Assembly: GCA_035236585.1 (NCBI GenBank)
Contig: CP141127.1
Span: 49,180,001-49,244,000, forward strand
DNA: 64,000 nt
From: Warburgia ugandensis
Taxonomy: Eukaryota; Streptophyta; Magnoliopsida; Canellales; Canellaceae
Reading direction: 5' to 3'
Part shown: positions 1 through 12,876 of the stretch, in pieces
How positions within the stretch are numbered: position 1 is the stretch's first letter
How the letters are laid out: the number at the start of each line of letters is the position of its first letter
Notes under the pieces: model-generated
What the model saw: the letters and a program-made list of their open reading frames with translations, nothing else
Databases searched by the model: none
Told to the model about the DNA's origin: nothing
Translations under genes and position numbers: made by a program

Positions 1-22
1 ATGAAATGTTGTGTACTTGCAG

Positions 23-1473
23 GCGACTGAAGCCTGGAGGAGGTGGGGTTAATGCTGCTATATTCAGTGCTGCTGGCCGAGAACTAGAAATTGCAACCAA
101 AGAACAAGCTGAAGGTCTTAAACCTGGGAAATCTGTTGTAGTTCCTCTTCCCCAGTCTTCTCCTCTCTATAAAAGAGAAGGGGTAGCTCATGTGATACAT
201 GTTCTTGGACCAAATATGAATCCACAAAGGCCAAACTATCTTGGGAATGATTATATCAAAGGCTGTCAAGTTCTTCGTGAGGCTTATACATCACTTTTTG
301 AAAGTTTTGTATCTATTGCAAGGACCCAGATATTGCCACAGGGGAGCAGCGCCGGTCGTGAATTAGCATCTTCAGAGTTGCACAAAGATGTGGTTCATGA
401 AAATCTGATCGATCAATTTTTGACAAGTGATCAGAGAGGTAAGCGACAGGGTCCTTATGAATCTGATAGAAACAAGAAATGCAAGGGTCTTTCTCCAAAT
501 TCTGGTTTATCAGAACCTCTCAACAATATGGTGTCTGGCTGTTCTGATGCACCAGAGGGTAAGGTGCACGGTAAGAACTTGAAGTTTGACAAAGATTCCG
601 GGAAGAAGGCTTGGGGCTCATGGGCCCAAGCTCTCCACTATATTTCTATGCATCCTGAAGAGCATAAGGGAACCATTCTTGAGATGTCAGATGAGGTTGT
701 TGTTCTGAATGATCTTTATCCCAAGGTATGATGTCTTATACTTCAAGGACACCAACCCTTGTTTTACTCAAGGTCTTCAGTTTCAAACTCGAATGAGTTC
801 TGTTTTCTCTGCAGGCAAAAAGGCACCTTCTGGTTTTAGCAAGAGTGGATGGTCTTGATTGCCTAACCGACGTGCGGAGAGAACACCTTGTGTTGCTGAG
901 AACAATGTACTCCGTTGGCCTAAACTGGGCTAAGAGGTTGTTAGCAGATGATGCGTCATTGATCTTTCGATTAGGATATCATTCGGTAAAATGACTTGTA
1001 ACCATCATATTCTTTATTCCCTTGTCTTCATCTTCATCATTATATTCAACGTACTTTGGTTTTACATCAATAAAAAGCTAACAGCAGTCAAACTAACACA
1101 GCCATTCATGCAGCTTCCATCTATGCGCCAGCTACATCTTCATGTCATTAGCCAGGATTTTAGTTCAGATCACTTGAAAAACAAGAAGCACTGGAATTCT
1201 TTTAATACTGATTTCTTTCGCGATTCTGTTGATGTAATTCAAGAGATTGAAAAACATGGAAAAGCAAGATTGAATGGTGAAGTCCTGCTGGCAACAGAGT
1301 TACGGTGTCACCGATGTAAGAGTGCCCATCCTAACATCCCCCGCCTCAAAGCCCATATTAGTAACTGCAAAGCTCCTTTCCCTGCTGCTCTCCTCCAAGA
1401 TGGACGTCTAATAACAGCAACTACAGTAGCAGTCAACAAAGATTGGGTATGTACAGGAGAATTTTTATTTTAA
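23..1473 (+). CDS. APTX: Aprataxin-like protein (plant bHLH140/APTX type), 3' part, three exons
   Basis: Exons are 23-725, 815-985 and 1114-1473; introns 726-814 and 986-1113 begin GT, end AG and keep the frame. The 5' part lies outside the window, and an acceptor AG ends at 22. Exon 1 opens in a macro domain (GGGGVNAAIF, then HVLGPNMNP), followed by a polar linker rich in K, S and G. The HIT domain begins at about 605 (KAWGSWAQALHYISMHP) and ends in exon 3 with PSMRQLHLHVISQDF. A C2HE-type zinc finger follows (LRCHRCKSAHPNIPRLKAH). In the family this module removes AMP from abortive DNA-ligation ends in the nucleus. The first His of the HIT triad is Gln, as I recall for plant homologues; the two following His remain. 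The last residues (VCTGEFLF) may be intron read-through, because GTATGT follows the codon for W at 1444-1446, so the true 3' end could be another exon. The family call is firm and the terminus is not. Confidence 0.93.
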
Positions 1474-4400
1474 TTATATTGTATGTAATGTTGTGCATGT
1501 TAAGTAGCAAAGTAACCTGCTTCTCGTTTGGCAAATGAGCTAACAGCTCTCTTAATCTCAGACCAAAATCTCTGTTGTACCGAAACAAATGACCCTCTTA
1601 GTAGGATACACAGAAATAATGAATGCATCTGGTTCTAGCACTTGAGTTTCAAATGTTGCATGAGTTTCGTAAGTGATGCAATGAAGTTTCTGTTGTTGCT
1701 TTGATTCGATTTTTGGCATTGATCTAGTCGTGTTAAGGTCTGATTTGATCTACAGAGACATGCGACTTCTGAATGATCTCAACCAAAACATGAACTGTTA
1801 ATCATTCCAATGGTAATTGAAGATAGCAGAGCCATTCTTCAGTGAGGGGCAAAGGCAACCACAGGGCAAGTTACCAGGAGGGACCAACTTTTACACGATG
1901 GGATCTGAGTAGGCCAGAAACCTCATGAAGTGACCCTAGGTCCGAGAAAGATGTATTGCTTTATGCAATATGGACCTTTACTATTAGGCCCTTGTGGTCC
2001 TCCCATTCCCCAGACCCTGTATAGGTGGGAGCTTCATGCACTGGGGCTGCCCTTTGGATCTTTACTATTAGAAAGCGGTAACTGTTTGTATCCGATGATC
2101 GAAAATGCTTTTCTCAGATGATTCTTTACTGTTTCTATCCGATGATTGAAAGTACTTGTTTTTCATGTTTGAGGAATCTACCGAATGTATGATGCTCCAC
2201 TTAAGAATACAGAGGCAACGACTACCTAAGTTCTGGAAGCATTCCGATTCAAAGGAGCAAAGATCTCTGAAAAAATGCATGTGGTTAAGTTCAACAGACG
2301 CATCAATGATTGATCATGAGAGATGAGAGATGCTGAGTCGGCTACATGACACAAGATAATGTGCTGCCCCCAGTTTACTATGTTAGGCTCCACTTTGGTT
2401 GATCAGACGTAGGCATCTGCTTTCTTTGACTGTACATGACTATTGGTCCTAAAATAATGTAGACTGGATTGGATGAGCCTAAGTACGAAGAGAAATATAT
2501 ACGATGAAAAAGGACTGCAAAGAACCGTCCAAAATCAATAAAACCTTAAATTCATTCATTCGTGGTGTTGTTGAATATGATGTCACATGTTAGAGAAATT
2601 ACATGAATGAGTCCAATCAACCAAAGGTGGGACCCACAAGGTAATGTGAGGGTGCAACGCCATAACTTCTGTCATCATATTTGAAGTGTAAAATTAGGTA
2701 ACATGTTTGAAACCAAATGACTTTAGATGGTCCTAATTACTTGCTTTTCTGGTTTGAATTCTTTTAGAAAATCAATTATCATAATTTTTAGCTTAAAAAA
2801 AATAGATTAAAAGTATCCAGTGGGAGTAAAAGCTCATATTTAGCCTATCTAAGCCATTCCGAGTATGTTGAATGGCTTAGATGTACAAAAGAGGTATTAC
2901 TGTGTATGAAAAAGGCATAGTGTAGACTCGTGTAAGTTTGGTGAGCCTTAATAGTCGTAAGATCAGTCCCAGTATAAATTTTATTATTGTAAAACTCGTT
3001 ATTCATACTCTATATGTATGGCAAACATCTTTTATAGGTGGAATAGTCGAGTGGATTAACCGAAATGCGGTAAAAGAAAGGAGTGGTAGAACTGTAAGCA
3101 TCAATATAGGAAAGGATGTATAAAAATAGTAACTGGTAGTAAATTTGTAAAAATTAACACGTAGAAGATATTTTAAAAAGGTACAGGATAAAAGTGAAGA
3201 AATGTGCTAGCTCTTATTGATTTCAAAAGACCTTTTCTGTACTTTAATTCATCTAAGCCGTTCATCTCTCCACAAGAAGAAAATAAATAGCAGGCCTAAT
3301 CTGATTTTTCATCTACGTAGAAATCCTCCTCTCTCTCTTATGTTACATGGGCACCAATCCATGACTAAAGGCACTGATATAATGGAATTTGTAGCAGCAA
3401 GAATAACGACGGATAAAGAGTCTTCTAAGCATTTAGGACAAAATATTATACTGATGTTACCATGCGTAAACCATGCTCTCATACTCTTGCTTCCTTTTGT
3501 GGGATTCCGCGCCGACTTCCAGCTCGTTTAAACTATGATTGGAGGAATGCTGGTATAAAGCCCGGCAACACTCAAAAATCTTTTCAATCGTGAGCATTGA
3601 TCGGAGCTCTTCATTTAGTATACCTAACTTTGGATATTTCATCTCTCAAAAATCACACCAAAATAAAATCTATTGGCTTTCAATGAGAAAACTATTTAGT
3701 TAATTGAATGCAGACTGTTACTTCTGGAGTGCTTCTAATCATCTGTATCTCCTAAGATGAAAGTTCCATTTCTTGGATGGTAATGACTTTCTTTTGCAAT
3801 GTATCTTCAAGGGCATTATACAAGACAAGATTGAGAAAGAAGATTTTAAGATGAAATCAAATCACTTGGTCCATCCGCCTCAGCCGCATATGACCACTCA
3901 ACCAATATGGTCACCCTGTCCTACATGCGGTGTATTCCTCTGTATTCATCATGATTCTAAAGGCAGATTGATAGCACAAAGTGCAAGAACATACAATAGG
4001 TTTGGAGTGGCCCCGCATTTACGCTTCAGGCCCCGCATTATCGATCCATGTGGTTCATCTAAAGTGCATACCTCTGAATACTCAATGACCTAGAAATCAT
4101 TCCAAAGTAAAAACTTGGATCCAGTTAAATAGTGTTTTGTTTGCTGGAAAGAGATGACCAGAGGCTATTAAGAACAAACAGTTTAGGTTCAACCAACCAA
4201 ATTTTATTTTTTGAATACCAGCTGTTGTCCTTTGCAACGAGTTACGGCCCACCAGGTATCAGAACCTAACAACTCAAGATGAATGATATGGTCCTACCAT
4301 ACAAAGTGAGGGCATTTTATACATAATCCTTATTGCCAAATTTGGGATGACAATGAGTCCGGTTGGGATGAGTTTTGTTGGACCCTGACCTTGACCCAAG

Positions 4401-4730
4401 TTATTTTCCATTACCCCTGACCTGATTCTAATTCTGCTCGTGTAAAAAATTTTCTGCCTCTAGCCTTGTCCCTTACAAGTTATTCGGGTTGGGTCCCTTA
4501 ATTGACCCTTAGATTGTGTAGACACCCTTCATTTTGCCATATTTATGCCTATTTTTTTGAAAAAATAATGCAAACAAAATGCCTCAACAAATTCTCATGT
4601 CCATCTTTCAATGTCTGAAAATTGATAGTTTGAAATACCACTGCACAGTGGATAGAGCTTTCTAATAGTATAGCATCAACTAAGCCTTTCAAGTGATTAA
4701 TAGGCCCTTACTGGTAACATAACCTGCCAC
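1474..4730. other. Intergenic DNA downstream of the aprataxin-like gene
   Basis: No conserved coding stretch is visible. The first kilobase may include 3' UTR or a further terminal exon; an AATAAA-like hexamer lies near 2537. A short imperfect tandem duplication of about 48 bp sits at 2080-2165, with units sharing a TCCGATGAT core. The rest is AT-rich with scattered short frames that resemble nothing I know. Confidence 0.5.
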
Positions 4731-5418
4731 TTGACAGAGAGGATCTACAGACAGATCCAGGTCCCCTTTGTTTTGGAGGATTGGTCTCCAGTGTCGACTC
4801 ATTTTGCAGCAAGCCTGGCACTGTTAAAGCCTTCTCCTTTAGCTGGCATCCATCTGGCATGGGAAGATAGATTGGCCAACGCTCTTCAAGGATTGAGACA
4901 TTGGAGAGTTTTGCTGGTTTGAGATCATTGGCTAGCTCACTGGAAAGGTATGTTTTCTAATCTATTAGTAGTTTTCTAATAGTTGGACTTGGATTTCCTA
5001 ATCTTTTGTTTCGGTCTCAGCGATTGGGGGCCACTGCAGTATTATTAGGCCTTCTCCTGCTCCCGAAGGATTTGGCTAATGCAGCCTTGGAGGTCCACTA
5101 TATTGGATTTCACCTCAAGGGTTAGCGCGAGGTTGCACTCCCGAGCCTCGCCGTAAGGATCATTGCTTTGTCATTTTTTTAGGGTCAGCAGCTGTGGAGT
5201 TTTCACAATTTTCATTTTGGGGCTTTCTATCCTAAATGAATTCTAACACGTTGTTTTTGTGGTGTTTGCAGTTTCCTCAGGAGGACGCGGAGACATTGCT
5301 TTGGTTGGATGCATCTCATAGGCATCATATCGCAAAGCTTAACATTCAGGTTTGTCTCTGTGTTCAGTTTCATATTCTCTTTCTTTTGGACCTGACCTTG
5401 GTAATATGCTTAAAATAA
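4731..5418 (+). other. Unrecognised exon-like stretch, possibly a gene remnant
   Basis: This stretch has higher GC than its surroundings and contains two coding-like pieces. At 4731-4920 a frame reads VPFVLEDWSPVSTHFAASLA and onward. At about 5272-5349 a 26-codon piece (FPQEDAETLLWLDASHRHHI, continuing) is bounded by a TTTGCAG acceptor and a CAG/GTTTGT donor, as an internal plant exon would be. I do not recognise either peptide and cannot connect them. It could be part of a small host gene, a captured gene fragment or chance. No function is proposed. Confidence 0.25.
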
Positions 5419-7037
5419 CTACTAAAGATTTCAAAGAATGAGTCAAAATGGAATATGATGAAGTGGCCAAGTGCTTTTTAGTATGGGCCACCTAGTGTTC
5501 ACAATCATATACTCCAGTGGCCTTGGACTTTACGATCATAAAGAATAGGTGAGTGAGAGTATTAAATCTTTTATTATTTTTTTATGTTTTATCGTTCAAA
5601 CTCAAAATGGGACACTTCATAAGCTATTTTGTAGTCTTGGAGAAGAAAAAGAGGAGAGAAACCTTGGGAAAATCATCATGGAAGTTAATCTTTTTAGAAA
5701 CATGTATTCATTTTCTATGAATTCATTCATGTTCTGAAAATCTAGCAATGCTTTGGTGAATTTTTGAAGTTCATTCTTATTTTCTTGTGGTAGCTCCAAT
5801 GAAATGAGAGCTAACTTGATTTCATGGATGGATGGGATTTATGGGAGAGAGCAAAAATTGATTGATACTTATTATAATGCAAATGACCGATTCTATATTC
5901 TCTCACGGATTGATTTTGGCTTGATTGAGGCTTGCATTGGTTTTAGGGATCACGTCTCTAGATTTGTGGTTGGTGAAATTTGTTTGCCTAGTAGGGACTT
6001 TGGGAACTTGGTGAGAGTTTATTGGAGTGATTTAGGTTTTTTAGAACCACTAACAAGTGAGACCAAATTTTGATTGTTTTGTAGAAGGGAATAGGTATAT
6101 GCCTCAGGATAATGGTGGACCAGGTAGGTTCATTGCTTCGATTTATTGCTAAGAGACTTTGCAAATGGAACCTTAGGAGGAGACAATGAACATAATCATA
6201 ATATAGATCTCATCACTTCTTCCTTGCCAAGATCCTCATACTTCATCTGGAGAACCCTAGAATCCTTTGTAGGCTAGTCCAACTTGTTGATCAATCCATG
6301 AATCATAATGTGAATCCCATCCCCTTCTTTCTTGTTAAGACCCTCATATGCCTTGATGCACTCAGTGTTCATGGAGTAAGAGAATGATATGGGAGCAATG
6401 GTGTCATCCAAGTGAGTTTTTCTTTCCTTCTTCTACTTTATTATTATTTTTTCATTCATGTCACCATTTGTTACTAATATTTGCCTATTTGATGCTGCTT
6501 TGGGTTTTGGAGAGACTTTCAATCTCCTATCTTCTCATTCATAGGCCAGTCACTACTAGATCTTTGTTGTTTGCTCAAAGATTTTTGGGAACTTTACTAT
6601 GAGTGATTGAGGTAATTAGTTAGAAGAGATTGATGCTTTGAGGATTTGGTGGTAGATGTCTTCTTGAAATGGAGAGGAGTTTCTTTATAGTTGTAGAAAC
6701 ACCAAAATAGGCTAAGATACTAGAGTCTTAGGAATGTTTGGAAAGTGACTAACATGAGGCATTGGGGCTAGTATCACTTCCAAGTCTATTTAGGACATGA
6801 GATTAAGGGAAAAAGAATTGGCAGACCCATGGGAAGTGGCAATGATGATAACTCCTTTGTGAGGGTGACGTGACTAAGTAGATCACATTTAGGAATTATA
6901 TAGTTTAAATATTTGATTTCAAGTTGGTGTATAATCTTAAACCCTTGACTTTTAGCCTTCAAACTTGTGTGCTTTGTTTAAGATCTTTCATGCTTTGAAT
7001 GATTGATGCTTTTATATTTTGTCCTATGTTTGCATGT

Positions 7038-7040
<3 letters not shown>
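5419..7040. other. Intergenic or degraded repeat DNA with no recognised gene
   Basis: The longest frame (5804-6073, plus strand, 89 codons, beginning MRANLISWMDGIYG) has protein-like composition but matches no family I know. It could be a remnant of the neighbouring retroelement or chance. The remainder is AT-rich. If the Tat-lineage element to the right once had a left LTR, it would fall in or near this stretch, but I saw no second copy to prove it. Confidence 0.35.

Positions 7041-7077
<37 letters not shown>
7041..7077. repeat. (TC)n microsatellite
   Basis: An uninterrupted TC dinucleotide run of 37 bases is read directly in the sequence. Confidence 0.97.
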
Positions 7078-7080
<3 letters not shown>

Positions 7081-7299
7081 ATAGCTTGTGGGAAAATTGA
7101 TATTTTTTTATATCTAGGATTGAATTTGAGCAAGACAAGTTGCATACATGCCTCTTTATAAATTAGAGGATCATGTCCAATATAGTTTTGGGAACTAATG
7201 CCCCAAAGGATAAATAGGAAAACATGTGTGGTCTTTGAAAGGTCTAAGCATGATATCTCTTGATCCGTCTATCTTTAAAGCTAGACCACATTCCTATAG

Positions 7300-8100
7300 T
7301 AGACTTCTTTGAAAGTGTGTGGTCCTTAACATTAACATTGAAACTTGCCCCTATAGTCTGATAATGGGGATCTCTATTCTTTGAGAACTAGGTCTTCAAC
7401 TTGTAGCTTTGTAGGCTTGGACTTTTTGTTGAATGCCCTAGAGATTCTATTTTGATATCCTTGAGTGTGGTAGGGTATTTTGAACTCAGCTTTATGAAGT
7501 AGGTGCAACTAATCACAACGGGCCTTGATCAATTCTTTTTCTAGAAGACTATTTTCTAAAACAACTCTTAATGATATAATCTCAATATCTATTGGTAAGA
7601 CTACCTCATTTCATAAACTAGATTGTAATGTGTTATTCCAGTTGAAGTTCTTTGAGTGGTTTGGTAACCTTGTAATGCATAAATAAATTTATTTGATCAA
7701 TCCTTGTCCCTTTTAATCATTTTGCTAAGTATGGCTTTAATGTTCATGTTTGCTATTTCAACTATAGTATTGATTTGTGGCCTATAAGGAGACAAAAGAT
7801 GCCTTTTGATATTGAACTCATCCCACAACTTCTTAACATCTTTATATTTGCAAATGATGTTGAATCTAATGAATTTGGCTAAAACCTTAGATGAGATAGC
7901 TACATATGATGCATCTTCAACCCATTTAGTAAAGTAGTCAATAGCCACTAGGATGAATTCATGCCCTGAAGATGACATGGGTGAAACCTCGCTAATAATA
8001 TCTATGCTCTCATGTGAAGAATGGCCAAAGAAAGTCAACCAGTACAACTAAATGAGAGGTGTATGTATTAAATTTGCATGTGTTTTCCATCTATAGTAGC
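7300..8100 (-). pseudogene. Integrase remnant (Tat-type)
   Basis: The best-preserved stretch is 7697-8047, which carries the integrase core wording GHEFILVAIDYFTKWVEDAS, SPYRPQINTIVEIANMNIK. Leftward, near 7.6-7.4 kb, other frames recall the downstream part of Tat integrases (LVYEM, VLPIDIEIISLRVV, then AFNKKSKPTKLQVEDLVL). It is fossil DNA with no intact protein. Confidence 0.8.
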
Positions 8101-9689
8101 TCTTAACATATTTATAGCTATCCTTCTATAAAGATGGTGGATAATATCCTTGCTTGAGAATTTTTTTTGCTAATGTGATGCCATTAGTATGTGGATCACA
8201 AACTCCTACATGGACTTCTTCTAGGATACTATTAGCTTCATTTACAATGGCACATAGAAGATGGATCCCATGTAAAGTCTTTTCTACACACAATGAATTG
8301 AGTGATATATTACTTAAGATTTATTGCCCTTACTAATAGAGCCTTTGGGATTGATGCATGGAAGACATCATCAAATGATGGTCTATCATCTCTTGTTTTG
8401 GAAGCAACCAAGACTTGTACAATGAGAGAAATGCATTGACTTCAATGTTGTGAACAAAGGCTAGCTCTTGAATCCACTTTATGGTGATATGATCAACAAT
8501 TGTCTTTGGAGGAGTGAGTGATGCAATTGATGCCAATACGTCTTGATATTAGTTGAGTTCTTTGGATATGCTGAAACAAGCTTTTTTCAAATTTCTAACA
8601 TAATTATTGCAGATGATTATTGTATGGGATGAGCTTCTCTTCCTAGTCGTTGACTGTCCTGTCACTTGGTTAAATTGAGTCTCCATATAATAAGATATTC
8701 TTTACATCAAGTGCAATTGCTGATTCTAGCCTAGCTATGCATGACTCATATTCATTCATGCTATTGGTATAAAAATAGAACAATTTTCTTGCAACAAGGT
8801 GATACACTCAATGGGGAGAAATGAGTAATCCTCCTACTTCATGTCCAACAATCTTAAATACTTCATAAAATTGAAGTCACTAAGTGACGAAGTCAAGATT
8901 TTTTAAAGTTGAAAGGATGAGGTGGATGGTAATTGGGTAGCATTAGTTGATTTTTTGGGTAGTTTTGGTACAATTTTTGGGTAATGATGGGTATGGATTT
9001 TACATTTTTAGGAGTTCTTTCATTAGGGTATTTCTCAAAAACATGGGAAGGTTCAATGATAGGATATTCTTCAAGGTGGTCTGAGATGGCTTGGTCTTTG
9101 ATAGATTTCTAGAAGATATATTTAAGATAAAAATTTAGACAATAGGAGCAACCATCTTGTTACTCTTCCAAACAATGCCACCTTTTCTAGAAGGCCTTTG
9201 AGTGAATCTAGTTGGGCAGCAATCTTAACTTTGTGTTCGAACATGTAATGTCAAAGTTCTATGTTTCAAAATGTAACAAGGCATATATTCTCACTTGTGG
9301 TATATCGATTCTCATAATCCAACATCTTCTATACTAAATGCTATTTCTATGCCATTCTCATTTAGTTGTACTAGCATATTACGTTGTAGTATAATTGATT
9401 AAGAGGTACAATAGAAAGGGCTTCTCTAGGAATAGTGGCGCAAGGAATGGTGTAGAAGAAAGGTTATCTTGATGGTTTCAAAGGCTTTTTGATGTTCACC
9501 ATTCCAAGACTTGGAATCATTCTTCTTTACAAGCTTGATGATGCGTTTAGAAATGGTGGTAGGAGATGAATCTACTTAGATATTGGACACAACCTAAGAA
9601 AACTTGATTATTTTATTTTATTTTAGTCTTGGGTGGAGGTAGTATGGCTATTATCTTTAAAGGGTCAACTTCAATGCGTCTTTGAGTGA

Positions 9690-10250
9690 TCATGACCTTA
9701 GCAACTTACTGGATGTGAATCCAAAAGCACATTTGTTAGGATTCAATCTTAACTCATATTGGTGGAGTCTGTCAAAGAATTTCTTCAAGTTTATGATATG
9801 TCCTTCCCTCGTGGGTGATTTGAAAAACATGTCATCAACATACCCCTCTACTTCTTTATGTATCGGATCATGCAACAAGGAAGTAGACACTCTTTGATAG
9901 GTGGCCCTTGCATTTTTGGGGCCTAAGAAAATCACTTTATAATAATAGATTCTTCATGGAGTGCAAAATGATGTCTTGGCCTTACCTTTGGGTGCCATCT
10001 TGATCAGATTACTTCAAGAGAAGCCATTTGAGAAGCAATGCACGACATGCCTAATCATATGAGCAACCAATAGATTTAGATGGAGAAGTGGGAAGCTATC
10101 TTTGGAATTATCTTTGTTTAGATTTTGGAAGCTGAAATAGACTCTAACTTAGCCAACTTTTTTTTTAGCAGGTCAATATTGACCAACCATTCTTGATAGT
10201 GAACAATTTCTATGAACCTGGCTTTCAACTATTCCTGAACTTCTTCCTTG
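9690..10250 (-). pseudogene. Reverse transcriptase remnant (Tat-type)
   Basis: Frame 9690-9935 reads LGPKNARATYQRVSTSLLHD, EGYVDDMFFKSPT and LRLNPNKCAFGFTSSKLL. These are the RT motifs around the YVDD catalytic box and the following helix in plant Tat/Athila elements. Weaker RT-like similarity continues rightward. It belongs with the integrase remnant to its left. Confidence 0.85.
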
Positions 10251-12876
10251 ATATATTCTTGCCATTCCATTCTACTTGCATTTTGTTAAACAATTTTAGC
10301 ATCAGGGAAGGTAGAATCTCATGTTGCACTATATCCTTATTGATTTTAGGCATGTTCTCATAGGATTAAACAAAGACATCTTCGTACTCAGTAAGTAGGG
10401 ACCCAAATTTTGACTTTTCATCTTGGGTTAAGTTAGTGTAAATTGAAAACTCCTACTTATTATTTTGCATTCCTATATTAATGTTTTCAAGTTCATCATC
10501 ATTAGGTTTACCTCAATTCATTTTGATTTTTTAATCTTTTTAAGAGCTCATTCAGAGGACTGTCATCATTGTATTCTGAGTGATCAACATAATTAAGTTG
10601 ATCATAATAAAAGGTGAGAGGATACTCAAAATTGTGATTCATTGATTCAAAAGTTGAGAGTAGATCAAGATTTTTAAGAACAAGAAAACTAAGATCAGTA
10701 GGAGTGATATATTCTATGACCTAATTATTAAGAGGGCCTGTGGAGGGTATAATGGATTGGAGGTACAATGGTATTTTTAATCACTAACACAGCTGTGGTA
10801 TCATCTCAATAGAGAACTTCCATATCTCATCATCTTTGAAATTTCCCATGATCATATCCTTACTAAAGTTAATTGGCATGCTTACCATAACACAAGCAAG
10901 ATTGTTGAAGAAGATCTAAAAAATTTATGACATCATAGTTCTAGTCACCTTATTAAAACATGATTCTAGGAAAACGTAGCATGGGTCTATTTCTCCTTCC
11001 TTTTGGAATCTTTCACTGAGAGTCTTTTCATGCAATCCATTATCCTTAGTTGATAATTTATTTATCCCTTTGAATTCTTATTTTCCATACCATGATGCCC
11101 CTACTTATGGTTTTTGTAGAGTGAAAGTTCTTAAATTCTAATTCTCTTGCTTAGAACAGTGCCTTGGAAGTACACATTTTTTGGATGATCTTCAATGTTG
11201 CCCTTTTCTCTGTACAAGGAAGGGGGTGGCTTTACCTTGAGATGGGTTCACATAAATATTATAGGTTCCAAAGAAAGTGAACCTATTGAGTTGTCCCACA
11301 CTTTGGGCCAAACTTACTCTAGGCTTGAAATTTTCTACTTATAGGGTGCCAATGAGACTATCATCATCCCTAAATATAGTGACAATATTAGTTTTCTAGA
11401 CAAATATAGGCTTTTGATGGAGAGACAAAAATGCTATTTTAGCTGCATGAATCCATGGTCTCCCTAAGAGGAGGCTAAAAGATCCTATTAAAGGTGGCCA
11501 CATGTGTAGCTGGTCCAATTTGGACTTCCATGTATATGATCATATATATTCGCCTCTTGATGATGTCATATTCTAAAATCCCTTAAGAAGTTAGTTTAAG
11601 ATGATCCAGATTAATGACAGGCTATCTAAAGGGGATATAGGTTAGATTCTACTCAACAATACCCCCACACTATCATACTTGACTGTCAGTATTGATAATT
11701 AATGGCTAATTGGGGTTGATTCCTTCGAGGGGTAGGACTGCATCATTAAAAGGTAAGGGCTTTCAACATGTGCATTTCTCATGCAATTGCAGCTAACTGC
11801 TCTAGAGAAGTATGGGTAGGAACTTGTGCCTAATTAAACTATTCTAAGACTGGCGCCCATTGTTTTTGTGAGGCCATGAGTAATCTCGATACTAATATAT
11901 AAACTTGAGTCCTTTTTAGTGGTTTAATCACTTCATCATCATCATCTTCTATGAATTGGACTACCTTTCTTTCTTTGGCAGATGGGGTTGAGTGGCCTTG
12001 ACCAAGGTTGGATGGTTTGCAATTATGGCCCTTGTAGGTGACATGGAAGACTTCTTGGGTAAATTGTGTAGGAGTAAGGATAAATTAAGAGGTCTTACTG
12101 ACAATAGTTGGTGATGAAGGTGGTTTCAAACTCAATGGTCATTGTTTTGGCTATGGGATTATCATGAAAACTTGTTTAAGGATAAACATCTAGCCTTGTG
12201 GCCATGATTTAGTCAAGGGTTCAAAAATGTACCAGATGGACCAAGCAAATGGTGATGCATTTGAAGTCATGATGATGGAATTTGGAGGAATTGGCATAAG
12301 GTAGAAGATGGAAGCTTTGCTTTTATAGAATTAAGGTTTGATTTCAACCATTTTTTTGTTTTTTGATTGCCTAGAATTGGTAGATTTTGTTTTCAGGAAA
12401 GGGTTTTAAGACATTGTTTGATGAGGCATGCAAGTGGTTAATCAAAAAATGAAAGAGGTTTGAAATTGAGTGGCAAGGTTTGCTAGAAAGTGATGAGTAT
12501 TAGTTATTACTGCAAGTGCATGGCTCTATTGGAGTATAGAATTGGCAATATGGGTCAATCCCACAAGAATATTTGATAAAGGGAGTTAATTAAGGCGTAA
12601 GTTACTTTAACTTTAACCTAGCCAATTTTAAAGAAAGGAAAGAATTCTATACTAAAGCAATTAAACAAACTAAATCAAAGCGAGCAAACCTTGATTATGA
12701 AATAAAAGCTAGAAAACTAATTAAACTAAACTAAAGAAAACTAACAAAAAGAAGCAAAGGAAATACATTAGAACTAACTAAGTAATTGAAAAGATAATTT
12801 CATTAATAAAGTTCATTACAATTACAAGGAATGAAAGGAATAAACAAAATAAAGTAACAAAATAGACTTCCTTGAA

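Larger units (their letters stand above)
7300..12490 (-). mobile_element. Fossil Ty3/gypsy element of the Tat lineage, pol part
   Basis: Minus-strand pol remnants occur in the expected order when read right to left: RT near 9.7-10.2 kb, RNase H/connection near 8.4-9.0 kb and integrase near 7.3-8.1 kb. Wording such as GHEFILVAIDYFTKWVEDAS and YVDDMFFKSPT is typical of plant Tat-type (Ogre/Retand kin) pol. Frames are badly decayed, with many breaks, so the element is old. No LTR pair was identified. A probable gag on the same strand lies at 21.26-22.3 kb, beyond an Athila-type insertion, which suggests one element split in two. Confidence 0.8.

Noticed and set aside
23-1473. Calling the first gene a bHLH transcription factor
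   Set aside because: Plant databases use the name bHLH140, but the visible domains are macro, HIT and zinc finger; no basic helix-loop-helix is seen here.
5804-6073. 89-codon frame as a host gene
   Set aside because: Protein-like composition but no recognised family, no splice context and no neighbours; not called.
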